From Aliirhizobium smilacinae (lineage in GTDB: Bacteria; Pseudomonadota; Alphaproteobacteria; Rhizobiales; Rhizobiaceae): DNA of 64,000 bases. The notes below the pieces were generated by a model that was not told where the DNA came from, did no database searches, and saw only the letters and a program-made list of their open reading frames with translations. The position numbers were made by a program, and so were the translations under genes. Positions 8,330 to 18,225 of the stretch are shown one piece after another; position 1 is the stretch's first letter, and every line of letters starts with the position of its first letter. The stretch spans positions 310,001 to 374,000 of the forward strand of contig NZ_VDMN01000004.1 of the NCBI RefSeq assembly GCF_006335145.1, in the 5' to 3' direction.

Positions 8330-9484
8330 TCACTCCGCCGGAACGCCGTGTGCAACCCGGAACAGGCTTCGTTCCTGTGCACGCTTCTCCGGCCGGTGGC
8401 GGGTCAGCGCAAGGATGAAACCGGCCGTAATGCAGATGGCGACCTGTGAGGATCCGCCATAGGAGATCAGCGGCAGCGTCATGCCCTTGGCCGGCATCAG
8501 TTCGAGATTGACACCGATATTGATCATCGACTGGATGCCGATCTGCAGCACGAGGCCGGCGACGGCAAAACGGTTGAAGTCATTGCGCTCCTTGAAGGCG
8601 TGGTTCAGTCCGCGCAACACGATGAAGGCGAAGATCAGCACCAGCGCCATGCAGAACACGATGCCGAATTCTTCAGCAGCGACGGAGAACACGAAGTCGG
8701 TATGGCTGTCGGGAAGGATGCGCTTGACGATACCCTCGCCCGGCCCCTGACCGAACCAGCCGCCGCGAACGATGGCTTCATGCGCCGTCTCCACTTGGAA
8801 CCGATCGCCTTCCCCGGTTAGAAACTTGTCGAAACGCGCCGTCACGTGCGGCAGCATGTAATAGGCGGCAAGCAGGCCACCGGCGCCGACACCACCGAGC
8901 AGCACGATCCAGATCCAGGGCATTCCCGCCATGAAGAACATGCCGCCCCAGACGACGCTGGTCAGGATCGTCTGACCAAGGTCCGGCTGAGCGACCAGAA
9001 GTGCGGCGACGATGCCGAACAGGATGATTGCAAAAAGATTACCGGGAATTTCCGGCTGCCGGGCATGTTCGGAAAACAGCCAAGCGCAGACTACGACGAA
9101 AGCCGGCTTCATGAATTCCGAAGGCTGGATGGACAGCGCGCCGATACCGATCCATCGGCGTGCACCCTTGACCTCGACACCGAAGAACAAGGCGAGCACC
9201 ATCAGGACCAGGGAAATGGCGAGGAGCAGAATGGCCGTCCGCCGCACCTGTCTCGGGGTGAGGAAAGAAAGGCCAAGCATGACGGCCAAGGACGGCACGA
9301 TAAACACGGCATGCCGCTCAACGAAGTGGAAACTGTCGAGACCGATACGCTCTGCAACCGCAGGCGAAGCGGCGAAGGATAGCATGAAGCCGATCCCCAT
9401 CAGCAGGATGAAGGCCGCCAGAAAATAGCGGTCGATCGTCCAGAACCAGTCTGCGAGCGGTCCTCGGTCTGCGCGGCTTACCAT
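8330..9484 (-). CDS. ftsW: Peptidoglycan glycosyltransferase FtsW
   Basis: FtsW is the SEDS-family polymerase of septal peptidoglycan, acting with FtsI. The 384-residue protein has about ten membrane helices, the conserved QPDLGQTIL segment and the signature PLISYGGSSQVA near the C-terminus. It lies 4 nt after murD and 4 nt before murG, within the operon. The length and motifs match FtsW rather than RodA, as does the context. Confidence 0.93.
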   Translation of the reverse strand: MVSRADRGPLADWFWTIDRYFLAAFILLMGIGFMLSFAASPAVAERIGLDSFHFVERHAVFIVPSLAVMLGLSFLTPRQVRRTAILLLAISLVLMVLALFFGVEVKGARRWIGIGALSIQPSEFMKPAFVVVCAWLFSEHARQPEIPGNLFAIILFGIVAALLVAQPDLGQTILTSVVWGGMFFMAGMPWIWIVLLGGVGAGGLLAAYYMLPHVTARFDKFLTGEGDRFQVETAHEAIVRGGWFGQGPGEGIVKRILPDSHTDFVFSVAAEEFGIVFCMALVLIFAFIVLRGLNHAFKERNDFNRFAVAGLVLQIGIQSMINIGVNLELMPAKGMTLPLISYGGSSQVAICITAGFILALTRHRPEKRAQERSLFRVAHGVPAE

Positions 9485-9488
9485 TGTC

Positions 9489-10895
9489 TCAGCTCCTGTT
9501 TCCGGTATCGACCAGCATCGTCACGTCCTGCAGGTCGGCCACGAGATGCACGAAAGCATCCCCGCGGACCTCGAAATTCTTGAATTGATCGAAGCTTGCA
9601 CATGCCGGCGAAAGCATCACCGCCGAGGACATTGTGTCGTCATCGGCGTCTGCGGCTGCATGGGCGACAGCCTGATCCAGCGTACCGGAGATTTCGTATC
9701 GCACGCTTTCGCCCAGGGTGGCCGCGAATGCCGGCGCGGCCTCTCCGATCAGATAAGCTTTCACTATATGAGAGAAAAGTGGTGCGAGGCTTGCGATGCC
9801 GCCTTCCTTGGGAAGACCACCCGCGATCCAGTAAATCCGTTCATAGCTGGATAACGCCGGAGCAGCAGCTTCGGCATTCGTCGCTTTCGAATCGTTGACG
9901 AAAACCACTTGGGCACGACGGCCGACCGGCTGCATCCGGTGCTTGAGACCGGGAAACGACTGCAGACCTTGGCGAATTTCATCGGTTGAAAGCCCGACAG
10001 CCAGGCAAGCGGCAATCGCTGCAGCAGCATTCTGAGCGTTATGAGCTCCCTTGAGCGTCTGGATGCCGTCGAGATCGGCGATCTTCTCCGCAGCACCACC
10101 ATGCGCCTGCATCAGCTGCATTCCGTCGGCATAAATGCCATCCGCCACCGGGCTGCGCTTGGAGATCCTTTTGACGGCCACACCTGCTCGCTCCACCCGA
10201 TCGGCAATCAGCGCGCAAAAACTATCATCCACGCCGATGATTGCGGTATCGCTGCCGGCAACGAGGCGTTCCTTCGCATCGGCATAATGCTGCATCGTCC
10301 CGTGCCGATCGAGGTGATCAGGCGTCAGGTTGAGCAATATCCCGGCGGTCGGATTGAGCGTCGGCGCAAGATCGATCTGATACGACGAGCACTCGACGAC
10401 ATAGAACCGGCCGGCCTTGGGTTCGTCCAATGTCAGGACTGCAGTCCCGATATTGCCGCCAAGCTGGGTGTCCCGGCCGCTTTGCTTCAGGATATGGGCG
10501 ATAAGCGCCGTCGTCGTCGATTTGCCGTTGGTGCCGGTAATCGCGATGAATGGGCAACCCGGCGCTACGGCGCGACGCTCGCGTGCGAAGAGTTCGACAT
10601 CGCCGATAACTTCGACACCGACGGCCTTAGCAAGGTCGACGGTCCAGTGCGGCTTCGGATGGGTCAGCGGCACGCCCGGCGAAAGCACGAAAGCCGTCTG
10701 TTTCGACCAGTCGATGCCCCTCAGATCAGCAACCATTATCCCGGCCTGCGAAGCCCTGGTCACGCTTTCAGGATTGTCGTCCCAGGCGGTCACATACGCA
10801 CCGCCGGCGACAAGCGCCTGCGCAGTCGCGAGGCCCGATCCGCCGAGCCCGAAAAGCGCTACATCTTTACCCTTGAAGGTGGTGACCGGGATCAT
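9489..10895 (-). CDS. murD: UDP-N-acetylmuramoyl-L-alanine--D-glutamate ligase MurD
   Basis: MurD adds D-glutamate to UDP-MurNAc-L-Ala. The 468-residue product has the N-terminal ALFGLGGSGLATAQAL UDP-binding loop, the ATP loop ITGTNGKSTTTAL near residue 118, a HLDRHGTMQHYADAK segment and the C-terminal ALSSYERIYWIAGG. Its ATG at 10895 is 16 nt after the mraY stop. Confidence 0.95.
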   Translation of the reverse strand: MIPVTTFKGKDVALFGLGGSGLATAQALVAGGAYVTAWDDNPESVTRASQAGIMVADLRGIDWSKQTAFVLSPGVPLTHPKPHWTVDLAKAVGVEVIGDVELFARERRAVAPGCPFIAITGTNGKSTTTALIAHILKQSGRDTQLGGNIGTAVLTLDEPKAGRFYVVECSSYQIDLAPTLNPTAGILLNLTPDHLDRHGTMQHYADAKERLVAGSDTAIIGVDDSFCALIADRVERAGVAVKRISKRSPVADGIYADGMQLMQAHGGAAEKIADLDGIQTLKGAHNAQNAAAAIAACLAVGLSTDEIRQGLQSFPGLKHRMQPVGRRAQVVFVNDSKATNAEAAAPALSSYERIYWIAGGLPKEGGIASLAPLFSHIVKAYLIGEAAPAFAATLGESVRYEISGTLDQAVAHAAADADDDTMSSAVMLSPACASFDQFKNFEVRGDAFVHLVADLQDVTMLVDTGNRS

Positions 10896-10911
10896 CGCAT
10901 TATTACCGAAT

Positions 10912-12012
10912 TTACCGAAGCTTGAGGGTCGAAAGGCCGAGCATGGCGAGGCCGACGGCGATGATCCAGAAACGGATCACGACCTGGCTTTCTGTCCATC
11001 CGAGCTTTTCGAAGTGGTGGTGGATTGGAGCCATCAGGAATACCCGCTTGCCAGTCATTTTGAAGAAACCGACCTGGATGATCACCGAAAGCGTCTCGAT
11101 GACGAAAAGACCGCCGATGATCGCCATGACGATTTCGTGCTTGGTGGCAACGGCAACCGAACCGATCAGGCCGCCGAGCGCCAGCGAGCCGGTATCGCCC
11201 ATGAAGATGGCCGCGGGCGGAGCATTGAACCACAGGAAGCCGAGGCCTGCACCGATCACGGCGCCGAGAATGACCGCAAGTTCGCCGGTACCGGGCACGA
11301 AATTGATCTGCAGATAGTTCGCAAAAACGGCGTTACCCGCGAGATAGGCAATCACGCCGAAGGAAGCGGCAGCAATCATCACTGGCACGATCGCAAGACC
11401 GTCCAGACCGTCCGTCAGGTTCACGGCATTACCGGCAGCGACGATGACGAAGCCGCCGAACAGGATGAAGAAGATGCCGACGTTGAGAACGTATTCCTTG
11501 ACGAACGGGAAAGCGATCGACGTGGCAAGCGACGGGTTGGAAGTCTGGCCATGCATTGCCATGCGCATCATGAAAAATACCGCAATGCCCGCGACCAGAA
11601 ACTCGATGCCGAGACGCGCCTTGCCGGAAAAGCCCTTGTCCGACTGCTTCGTCACCTTGAGATAGTCGTCATAAAAACCGATGGCGCCGAAACCGAGCGT
11701 CACGAGCAGAGTTGCTACGACATAGACGTTTGAAAGGTCTGCCCAGAGCAGCGAACCGCCGACGATGCCGGCAAGGATCATCAACCCACCCATAGTGGGC
11801 GTGCCGGCTTTCTTGAAATGGGTCTGCGGACCGTCAGCACGGATCGGCTGCCCCTTGCCCTGACGCACACGCAGCGAATCGATCATCCGCGGCCCGAACA
11901 GGAAAACGATCAAGGCCGACGTGAACAGGGCTGCGCCAGTCCGGAAGGTGATGTATCGGAACAAATTGAAAAACTGCAGTTTGTCCGACAGTTCGACAAG
12001 CCAGATCAGCAT
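10912..12012 (-). CDS. mraY: Phospho-N-acetylmuramoyl-pentapeptide transferase MraY
   Basis: MraY transfers phospho-MurNAc-pentapeptide to undecaprenyl phosphate, giving lipid I. The 366-residue product is a ten-helix membrane protein. It shows the cytoplasmic motifs FYDDYLK, NAVNLTDGLDGLA and APIHHHFEKLGW that form the Mg2+ and substrate site. It sits between murF and murD, the standard dcw position. Confidence 0.96.
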   Translation of the reverse strand: MLIWLVELSDKLQFFNLFRYITFRTGAALFTSALIVFLFGPRMIDSLRVRQGKGQPIRADGPQTHFKKAGTPTMGGLMILAGIVGGSLLWADLSNVYVVATLLVTLGFGAIGFYDDYLKVTKQSDKGFSGKARLGIEFLVAGIAVFFMMRMAMHGQTSNPSLATSIAFPFVKEYVLNVGIFFILFGGFVIVAAGNAVNLTDGLDGLAIVPVMIAAASFGVIAYLAGNAVFANYLQINFVPGTGELAVILGAVIGAGLGFLWFNAPPAAIFMGDTGSLALGGLIGSVAVATKHEIVMAIIGGLFVIETLSVIIQVGFFKMTGKRVFLMAPIHHHFEKLGWTESQVVIRFWIIAVGLAMLGLSTLKLR

Positions 12013-12040
12013 GAGGGCCCTTTCCCGAAGCCGCTAAAAT

Positions 12041-13474
12041 TCAAAGTTGGTGGTCCGTGTCGGAGAATGCCGGATAGTTGTCAAGCAAGGCGGCAATGAT
12101 CTTGCCGAACCCGATCCCGAGCGAAGACTTCACCATCACCACGTCGCCGGGTCTCACGGAGCGGATTGCATAATCCGACAACTCGGATGTCTGCTCGAAA
12201 TATGCGACTTCGACACTGTCGGGAAGCGCATCGCGCAGAACGGCCATTTCCGCGCCTGCAAGCCAGACATGCTCGATCCCGGCAGCAAGCAGCGGGCCAG
12301 TCAGTTCCTCGTGCAACTGAGCGGAGAACTCGCCCATTTCCAGCATGTCACCCAAAACGGCGATGCGTCGGCCCGTCAGTTCCGGTGTGGTCGAGGCAAG
12401 CAGCGCGATCGCCGCCCGCATGGAAGCCGGATTGGCGTTGTAGCTTTCGTCGATCAGCGTCAGATGCCCTTCGCCGATACCCAGACGGTGACGTTCGCCC
12501 CTGCCCTTGACGGCCTTCAAGCCCACAAGTGCCTCGATCGCCCGATCGAGATCGGCGCCGACAAGGTCACAAGTGCCAAGCGCTGCAACCGCATTTTCGG
12601 CGATATGCCGTCCCGGCGCGCCGATCTTGATCTCCCGCGTTTCGCCATCGAGAACGGCCCAGATGGTCGATCCCTCGCCGTCACCCTCGAAATCCGCGAG
12701 GCGGAAGTCCGCCTTGGCGTGCTGGCCAAAGCTGCAGATCCGCGTAACGCCTGCTTCCTGCGCGCGTTGCGCCAGAAACTCGAACTGCTTGATATCCCGG
12801 TTGAGCACGGCAACGCCGCCTTCGACGACACCGTCGAAAATCTCGGCCTTGGCTGCGGCGATCTCTTCCAAATCCTTGAAATGGCCGAGATGCGCGGCGG
12901 CTATCGTTGTGATGGCCGCGACATGTGGTTTGACCATCTTCACCAGCGGGGTGATCTCGCCGGCATGGTTCATGCCGATCTCGAAGACACCGTAATCGGC
13001 ATCGACCGGCATGCGGGCAAGTGTCAGCGGCACACCCCAGTGATTGTTGAAGGACGCAACGGCCGCATGCACCTTGCCCGAGGGAGCAAGCACCTGGCGC
13101 AGCATTTCTTTCGTCGTCGTCTTTCCGACCGATCCCGTCACCGCAACGATGCGAGCGTGACTGCGCGCGCGGGCAGCCACGGCCAGCTTGCCGAGCGCCA
13201 CCAGCACGTCTTCGACCACGATCATCGGCACGGTCAACCGACCGAGCGCGGGAAGCTTGCCTTCGCTGACGACAATCAACGCGGCGCCATTGGCAACAGC
13301 GATGCTCGCATAATCATGACCATCGACACGATCGCCCTTGATCGCGAAAAACGCTTCGCCCGCACCGATGGAGCGGCTGTCGATCGAAATCCCGGTAATG
13401 CCTTCAGGAAGCGTACCGATCGGGCGACCTTCCATGACCGCCGTCATCTCTTGCGATGTCCACAGCAAGCTCAC
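12041..13474 (-). CDS. murF: UDP-N-acetylmuramoyl-tripeptide--D-alanyl-D-alanine ligase MurF
   Basis: MurF adds the D-Ala-D-Ala made by DdlB to the UDP-MurNAc tripeptide. The 477-residue protein carries the ATP loop VTGSVGKTTTKEML near residue 114, FEIGMNHAGEI, and IDESYNANPASM in the central domain. The start is a GTG at 13474 that overlaps the murE stop (GTGA). Confidence 0.95.
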   Translation of the reverse strand: MSLLWTSQEMTAVMEGRPIGTLPEGITGISIDSRSIGAGEAFFAIKGDRVDGHDYASIAVANGAALIVVSEGKLPALGRLTVPMIVVEDVLVALGKLAVAARARSHARIVAVTGSVGKTTTKEMLRQVLAPSGKVHAAVASFNNHWGVPLTLARMPVDADYGVFEIGMNHAGEITPLVKMVKPHVAAITTIAAAHLGHFKDLEEIAAAKAEIFDGVVEGGVAVLNRDIKQFEFLAQRAQEAGVTRICSFGQHAKADFRLADFEGDGEGSTIWAVLDGETREIKIGAPGRHIAENAVAALGTCDLVGADLDRAIEALVGLKAVKGRGERHRLGIGEGHLTLIDESYNANPASMRAAIALLASTTPELTGRRIAVLGDMLEMGEFSAQLHEELTGPLLAAGIEHVWLAGAEMAVLRDALPDSVEVAYFEQTSELSDYAIRSVRPGDVVMVKSSLGIGFGKIIAALLDNYPAFSDTDHQL

Positions 13475-14931
13475 GATGCCCTCTCCTCCAATGCCCGACG
13501 TATTTCGAGATGATCCGAGAACGGCAGCACGGTCGTACCGATCGTCTGCCCCTCCTCGTGCCCTTTGCCGGCAACGATAAGCGTATCGCCCGATTTGAGC
13601 AGGTTCACAGCATGACGTATCGCACTGGCCCGATCACCGATCTCGACTGCGCCAGGTGCAGCGGCCATGATCTCGGAGCGGATAACCTCCGGCACCTCGG
13701 AGCGTGGATTGTCGTCCGTCACAACCACGATATCTGCCAGACGTGTGGCAATCTCACCCATGATCGGCCGTTTGCCCTTGTCGCGGTCGCCACCGCAACC
13801 GAACACCACAAGCACCTTGCCGCTGGTGAAAGGGCGAACGGCGGTCAGCACCTTTTCCAGCGCATCGGGCTTGTGGGCATAATCGACATAAGCGAGTGCG
13901 CCGTCCTTTGTATGACCAACGAGTTCCAGTCGGCCGGCCGCGCCGGTCAGCGTTTCAAGCGCCTTGAAAGCAGTCTTTGCATCGACACCCGTCGAGATCG
14001 CGAGACCAGCCGCAACGAGGGCATTCGCCAGCTGAAAGTCTCCGGCAAGCGGAATGTCGATCTCGAATATCTGACCGTTGTGATGAACTTCGGCCGTCTG
14101 TTTGTGGCGGAAATGTTCGACCCGTTTGATACAGAGATAATCGCCCTTCCGACCGACCGTGCGGACATTCAACCCCGAAGCCTTGGCAACGCGGATCGCT
14201 TCATCCGACCACGCGTCGTCGGCGAAGATGACGGCGGGAGAGCCTTTCGGCATCAGCGTATCGAACAGCCGCATCTTGGCGGCCATGTAGTCCTCGACCG
14301 TCGGATGATAATCCATATGGTCGCGACCGAGATTGGTGAAGGCGGCAGCTGAAAGCCTGACGCCGTCCAGACGCGACTGGTCCAGACCGTGGCTGGACGC
14401 TTCCATGGCGGCGTGCGTGACACCTTCGTCCGCCAGTTCAGCCAACAGCTTTTGCAGTTCCACCGGATCCGGAGTTGTCAACGATCCATAATTGTTCCGG
14501 CTTGGCGAAATGACGCCGGTCGTTCCGATCTGCGCGGCGCTCAAACCTGCTTTCGCCCAGATCTGCCGAACAAAAGACGCGACGGATGTCTTGCCTGCCG
14601 TGCCGGTCACGGCCACCATTGTCTCGGGCTGCCTGCCGAAGACCCTGGCTGCAGCGAGTGCGACGAAACGTCTTGGGTTGGAAACGACAAGAACCGGAAT
14701 ACCCGCATCAACCGGATGAGCGGAAACGGCAACGACTGCACCGCGCGCCGCGGCATCGCCGATAAAACCCTGCCCATCGGCCTTGGCGCCAGCCAGAGCG
14801 GCAAAAAGCATGCCCGGCTTGATCTTGCGGCTGTCCAACGAAAGCCCGGTGATCTCGGTATCTCCGAGAGGACCAGCGAGAAGGTCGTTCACTTCCGGAA
14901 AATCCGGACCAGCAAGATCACGCAGTTTCAT
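13471..14931 (-). CDS. murE: UDP-N-acetylmuramoyl-L-alanyl-D-glutamate--2,6-diaminopimelate ligase MurE
   Basis: MurE adds the third stem-peptide residue. The 486-residue product has the ATP loop VTGTAGKTSVASF near residue 109, the carbamylated-lysine region and the DDNPRSE motif near residue 405. DNPR is the signature of ligases that use meso-diaminopimelate, as expected for a Gram-negative wall. ATG 14931 is preferred; a TTG one codon earlier (14934) is also possible. The ribosome site is weak and the stop overlaps murF. Confidence 0.95.
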   Translation of the reverse strand: MKLRDLAGPDFPEVNDLLAGPLGDTEITGLSLDSRKIKPGMLFAALAGAKADGQGFIGDAAARGAVVAVSAHPVDAGIPVLVVSNPRRFVALAAARVFGRQPETMVAVTGTAGKTSVASFVRQIWAKAGLSAAQIGTTGVISPSRNNYGSLTTPDPVELQKLLAELADEGVTHAAMEASSHGLDQSRLDGVRLSAAAFTNLGRDHMDYHPTVEDYMAAKMRLFDTLMPKGSPAVIFADDAWSDEAIRVAKASGLNVRTVGRKGDYLCIKRVEHFRHKQTAEVHHNGQIFEIDIPLAGDFQLANALVAAGLAISTGVDAKTAFKALETLTGAAGRLELVGHTKDGALAYVDYAHKPDALEKVLTAVRPFTSGKVLVVFGCGGDRDKGKRPIMGEIATRLADIVVVTDDNPRSEVPEVIRSEIMAAAPGAVEIGDRASAIRHAVNLLKSGDTLIVAGKGHEEGQTIGTTVLPFSDHLEIRRALEERAS

Positions 14932-14987
14932 CAATCTATTCCATCTTCCGAGCGGCGTTCACGAATCGCCGCTCGAGTTGTTGTCGC

Positions 14988-16733
14988 TCAATAAGACACA
15001 AGCAGGGCAGAGCCGTCATTGCCGAACTTTGGCTTTACACCGAGAATGGGAGCCGCCCGGCTGATGATCTCCTTGACCATCGGGGCTGCCGAGGTCGCGG
15101 CAATGGCTGCACCGTTGCCCTTGTCGGTTTTAGGTTCATCGCTGAAGCTCAAAACGACATAACGCGGATTATCCATCGGGAAAGCCGACAGGAAGGCGTT
15201 GAAGTTCTTGTCGTGAGCGTAACGTCCATTGACGACCTTGTCCGCAGTGCCCGTCTTGCCGCCAACATCGAAGCCCGGGACGCGCGCATTGCGGCCTGAG
15301 CCGTTGGCGCCATTCCATTCGAACAGGTAGCGCATATCCCTGCTGGTGGAAGGCTTCAGTACCTGAGTGGCGACGACATCTGCCTGCTCTTGGTTTCTGG
15401 GCAGGAAAGTCGGCTCGATCAGCTTGCCGCCGTTGACCAGAGCAGCGCCGGCCACCGCAGTCTGCAGCGGTGTTGTCGCTACGCCATGGCCGAAGGAGAT
15501 CGTAATCGAATTGATCTTCTTCCACTGCCGCGGTTGGCTTGGCATAGCAACTTCGGGCAACTCGGTCTTCATTCGGGAGAGAAGGCCCAGTCGCGTCAGA
15601 AATTCCTTGTGACCTTCGATACCAACCGCATCAGCGATCTTCGCGGTACCGATGTTGGACGAATACTGGAAGATTTCCGGAACGCTCAGCACACGACCCT
15701 TGCCGTGAAAGTCCTTGATGGTGAAGCCGCCGATGCGGATCGGGAAACGCGCATCGAACGTGCTGTTCAGGTTCATTTTGCCGTCGTCGAGGCCCATGGC
15801 CAGCGTGAAGGACTTGAAGGTCGATCCCATCTCGAACGTGCCGTTCGACATGCGGTTGAACCAACCTTCCTCGCCGCCGGCGGCCGGATCGTTCGGATCG
15901 AAATCCGGAGCCGAAGCCATGCCGAGAATTTCACCCGTATGCACGTCGATGACGACGGCACCCGCTCCGATTGCCTGGTATTTGCCGATCGAGGCAGAAA
16001 CGACGTCCTGCACGATCGCCTGCACCCTGAGGTCGATGGACAACTTGACTGGCTCCAGCGGCTGGTTCGATGTCATGCCGACTGCGGCGAGATCTGCGAG
16101 CCCCTGGCTATCGACGTAACGTTCCATGCCGGCAACGCCGCGATTGTCGATATTCACATAACCGACGATATGCGCTGCGGTACGGCCGCCGGGGTAAAAG
16201 CGGCGCTTTTCCGGCCGGAACCCGATACCGGGAACACCGAGCGCGAGAATCTGGCTCTGCTGCTTCGGCGTAAGCTGGCGGCGAAGCCATTGGAAGCGCG
16301 AATTGGACTTGAGTTTTGAATAGGTCGATTTGACATCGAGGTCCGTCAGCACGGTCGAGAGCTTCTCGACCACCTCGTCGGCATCGACGATCTTGTGCGG
16401 CTCGGCAAACAGCGAGACGGTCCGGATGTCGGTGGCAAGTATCGCGCCATTGCGATCGACGATGTCAGGACGCGACGCCATCAGCCGGTCCGCGGGCAGA
16501 ATGCTCGATGTGATCTCCGGCTGTGCCACGCCATATTGCACGAGGCGGCCACCGATGAGCACGTAAAATGCAGCAAAACCTGCGATCAAAAGACCAACAC
16601 GGTTGCGCGCCTGCGATGATTTCCGCTTGCGCGTTCCTTCGAATGCCGCGCCGTTGACGGGTGACCTGCCCTTGCGGTCGGATGAAAAATGCGCCCGGCG
16701 CTTGACCACCATGACTCGGGAAAGAAAAGACAT
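14988..16733 (-). CDS. ftsI: Septal peptidoglycan transpeptidase FtsI (PBP3)
   Basis: FtsI is the division-specific class B penicillin-binding protein. The 581-residue product has a basic cytoplasmic tail, one membrane anchor at about residues 46-62, a dimerisation domain, and a transpeptidase domain with STFK at 304-307 (catalytic serine and lysine), SSN at 358-360 and KTG at 493-495. Its ATG overlaps the ftsL stop by 1 nt. Confidence 0.95.
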   Translation of the reverse strand: MSFLSRVMVVKRRAHFSSDRKGRSPVNGAAFEGTRKRKSSQARNRVGLLIAGFAAFYVLIGGRLVQYGVAQPEITSSILPADRLMASRPDIVDRNGAILATDIRTVSLFAEPHKIVDADEVVEKLSTVLTDLDVKSTYSKLKSNSRFQWLRRQLTPKQQSQILALGVPGIGFRPEKRRFYPGGRTAAHIVGYVNIDNRGVAGMERYVDSQGLADLAAVGMTSNQPLEPVKLSIDLRVQAIVQDVVSASIGKYQAIGAGAVVIDVHTGEILGMASAPDFDPNDPAAGGEEGWFNRMSNGTFEMGSTFKSFTLAMGLDDGKMNLNSTFDARFPIRIGGFTIKDFHGKGRVLSVPEIFQYSSNIGTAKIADAVGIEGHKEFLTRLGLLSRMKTELPEVAMPSQPRQWKKINSITISFGHGVATTPLQTAVAGAALVNGGKLIEPTFLPRNQEQADVVATQVLKPSTSRDMRYLFEWNGANGSGRNARVPGFDVGGKTGTADKVVNGRYAHDKNFNAFLSAFPMDNPRYVVLSFSDEPKTDKGNGAAIAATSAAPMVKEIISRAAPILGVKPKFGNDGSALLVSY

Positions 16734-17197
16734 CAGCGCCTCACCGAACCAGTGGACATGTTATCAGGGCTCCAGCCACGCGGGGCCGGCAACGGAACCT
16801 TGGGGGCTGGTGTCGCTTTGGCCTGCGCGACACCCTTGAGCGCAGCAGCGACTTCACCGCTCTTGCCGGCAATGATATCCTCGATCGTCGTATCGGGTTG
16901 CGGGAGTTGCGACCTGTGCATGGGCAGCTCCTTCGGCATGGCGAGTTGCGTCGGCTCGGTGGGAACGAGACCAAGCTCCGAGTCGTAATTTTTGATAAGG
17001 GGCTGCAGGCGGTTCGGCTGGGTCACCAGCGCCCAGTCAGCCTTCAGAAGGTCGATCGTGTCGCGCTCGAGCTTGATTTCCGCCTCGAGCCGACGAACCT
17101 CCGTCAGCTTCTCGTCGGCCCGGTGCTTGATGGTGTAGGTGACAACCGCCATCGTGGTCATCACGCCAATCAGGACGAGATCGAAACTCCTCAGCAT
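16733..17197 (-). CDS. ftsL: FtsL-like divisome protein
   Basis: The 154-residue product has a membrane helix at about residues 5-24, then a charged helical stretch (residues 27-60) with a coiled-coil look, and the motif DWALVTQPNRL, which resembles the conserved end of FtsL. A proline/alanine-rich tail follows, longer than in enterobacterial FtsL. Its place between rsmH and ftsI is the standard ftsL position. FtsL proteins diverge strongly, so the name rests on topology and context. Confidence 0.8.
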   Translation of the reverse strand: MLRSFDLVLIGVMTTMAVVTYTIKHRADEKLTEVRRLEAEIKLERDTIDLLKADWALVTQPNRLQPLIKNYDSELGLVPTEPTQLAMPKELPMHRSQLPQPDTTIEDIIAGKSGEVAAALKGVAQAKATPAPKVPLPAPRGWSPDNMSTGSVRR

Positions 17198-17199
17198 CC

Positions 17200-18225
17200 T
17201 CAGGCTCCCATGGTCGCAAGGCTGGCAAGATCGGGCAGCGCGAAAATAGAAAGGTCGGCAGTGCCCGGTTTCGCTGCGGTACGGACACCCATGCGGAGCT
17301 TCGCCGAACGGGCCCGTGGATTGACATCCGCCTCCGCCTCGCTGGCTGCGATCATCTGCTTGCCCGGAAAATCGAAAACGGCAGACCGAACCTCGACCGC
17401 CGGCATGTGCCGCGAGCCGGATGCCTTGCCGGAACGATCAGAGAAGAACTGCTTCACGATCCGGTCTTCGAGAGAATGGAAGGTCACAACGACCAGCCGC
17501 CCACCCGGCTTCAACGACCGTTCGGCGGCGAAGAGAGCACGAGCCAGCTCGCCGAGCTCATCATTGACGAAAATCCGCAGCGCCTGAAAGACGCGGGTCG
17601 CGGGGTGGATCTTATCCTTGGCTTTGCGCGGATTGACGCTCTCGATCAGATTGGCAAGATCGCGCGTCGTTTCGAAAAGCTGGGTCTCACGGCGCTTTTC
17701 GATGGCGCGGGCAATACGTCCCGGATGTTTCTCTTCACCGAGAAACCCGAAGATACGGATGAGATCACCGACCTTTGCACGATTGACGACATCAGCGGCC
17801 GAAACACCCGCAGACGACATGCGCATATCGAGAGGCCCGTTACGCTGGAATGAGAAGCCGCGCTCGGCCTCATCGATCTGCATCGAAGACACGCCAATAT
17901 CGAGAACGACCCCATCCAGACCTTCATCCGGAGCAAAGTCGGCCAATTGAGAAAACTGGGAATGGATGAGCGACAGGCGCCCCTGGTTTTTCTCTACAAG
18001 CGCCTGACCCGCCGAAATCGCCGTCGGATCCCGGTCGAGAGCGATCACCGACGCACCAGCAGAAAGAAGCGCAGAAGTGTATCCACCTGCGCCAAATGTG
18101 CCGTCGAGAATGATCTTTCCTGCTTCTGGCTGAAGCGCATCAACCACTTCCTTCAGCAGAACCGGAATATGGCGAGCCGGCCCACCTTCGGCCTCGACCT
18201 CAGCAATATCCGACGTATTCACCAT
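17200..18225 (-). CDS. rsmH: 16S rRNA m4C1402 methyltransferase RsmH (MraW)
   Basis: RsmH methylates N4 of C1402 in the 16S rRNA P site. The 341-residue product carries HIPVLLKEVVDAL, the SAM-binding loop DGTFGAGGYTSALL, DIGVSSMQID, RGFSFQRNGPLDMRM and the C-terminal FHSLEDRIVKQFF, all family hallmarks. ATG 18225 gives the usual N-terminus. It is the first gene of the dcw operon here. The gene mraZ, which usually precedes it, is not present upstream. Confidence 0.95.
   Translation of the reverse strand: MVNTSDIAEVEAEGGPARHIPVLLKEVVDALQPEAGKIILDGTFGAGGYTSALLSAGASVIALDRDPTAISAGQALVEKNQGRLSLIHSQFSQLADFAPDEGLDGVVLDIGVSSMQIDEAERGFSFQRNGPLDMRMSSAGVSAADVVNRAKVGDLIRIFGFLGEEKHPGRIARAIEKRRETQLFETTRDLANLIESVNPRKAKDKIHPATRVFQALRIFVNDELGELARALFAAERSLKPGGRLVVVTFHSLEDRIVKQFFSDRSGKASGSRHMPAVEVRSAVFDFPGKQMIAASEAEADVNPRARSAKLRMGVRTAAKPGTADLSIFALPDLASLATMGA

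Noticed and set aside
12047..13513. 488-residue plus-strand frame opposite murF
   Set aside because: Shadow of murF; all Mur ligase motifs are on the minus strand.
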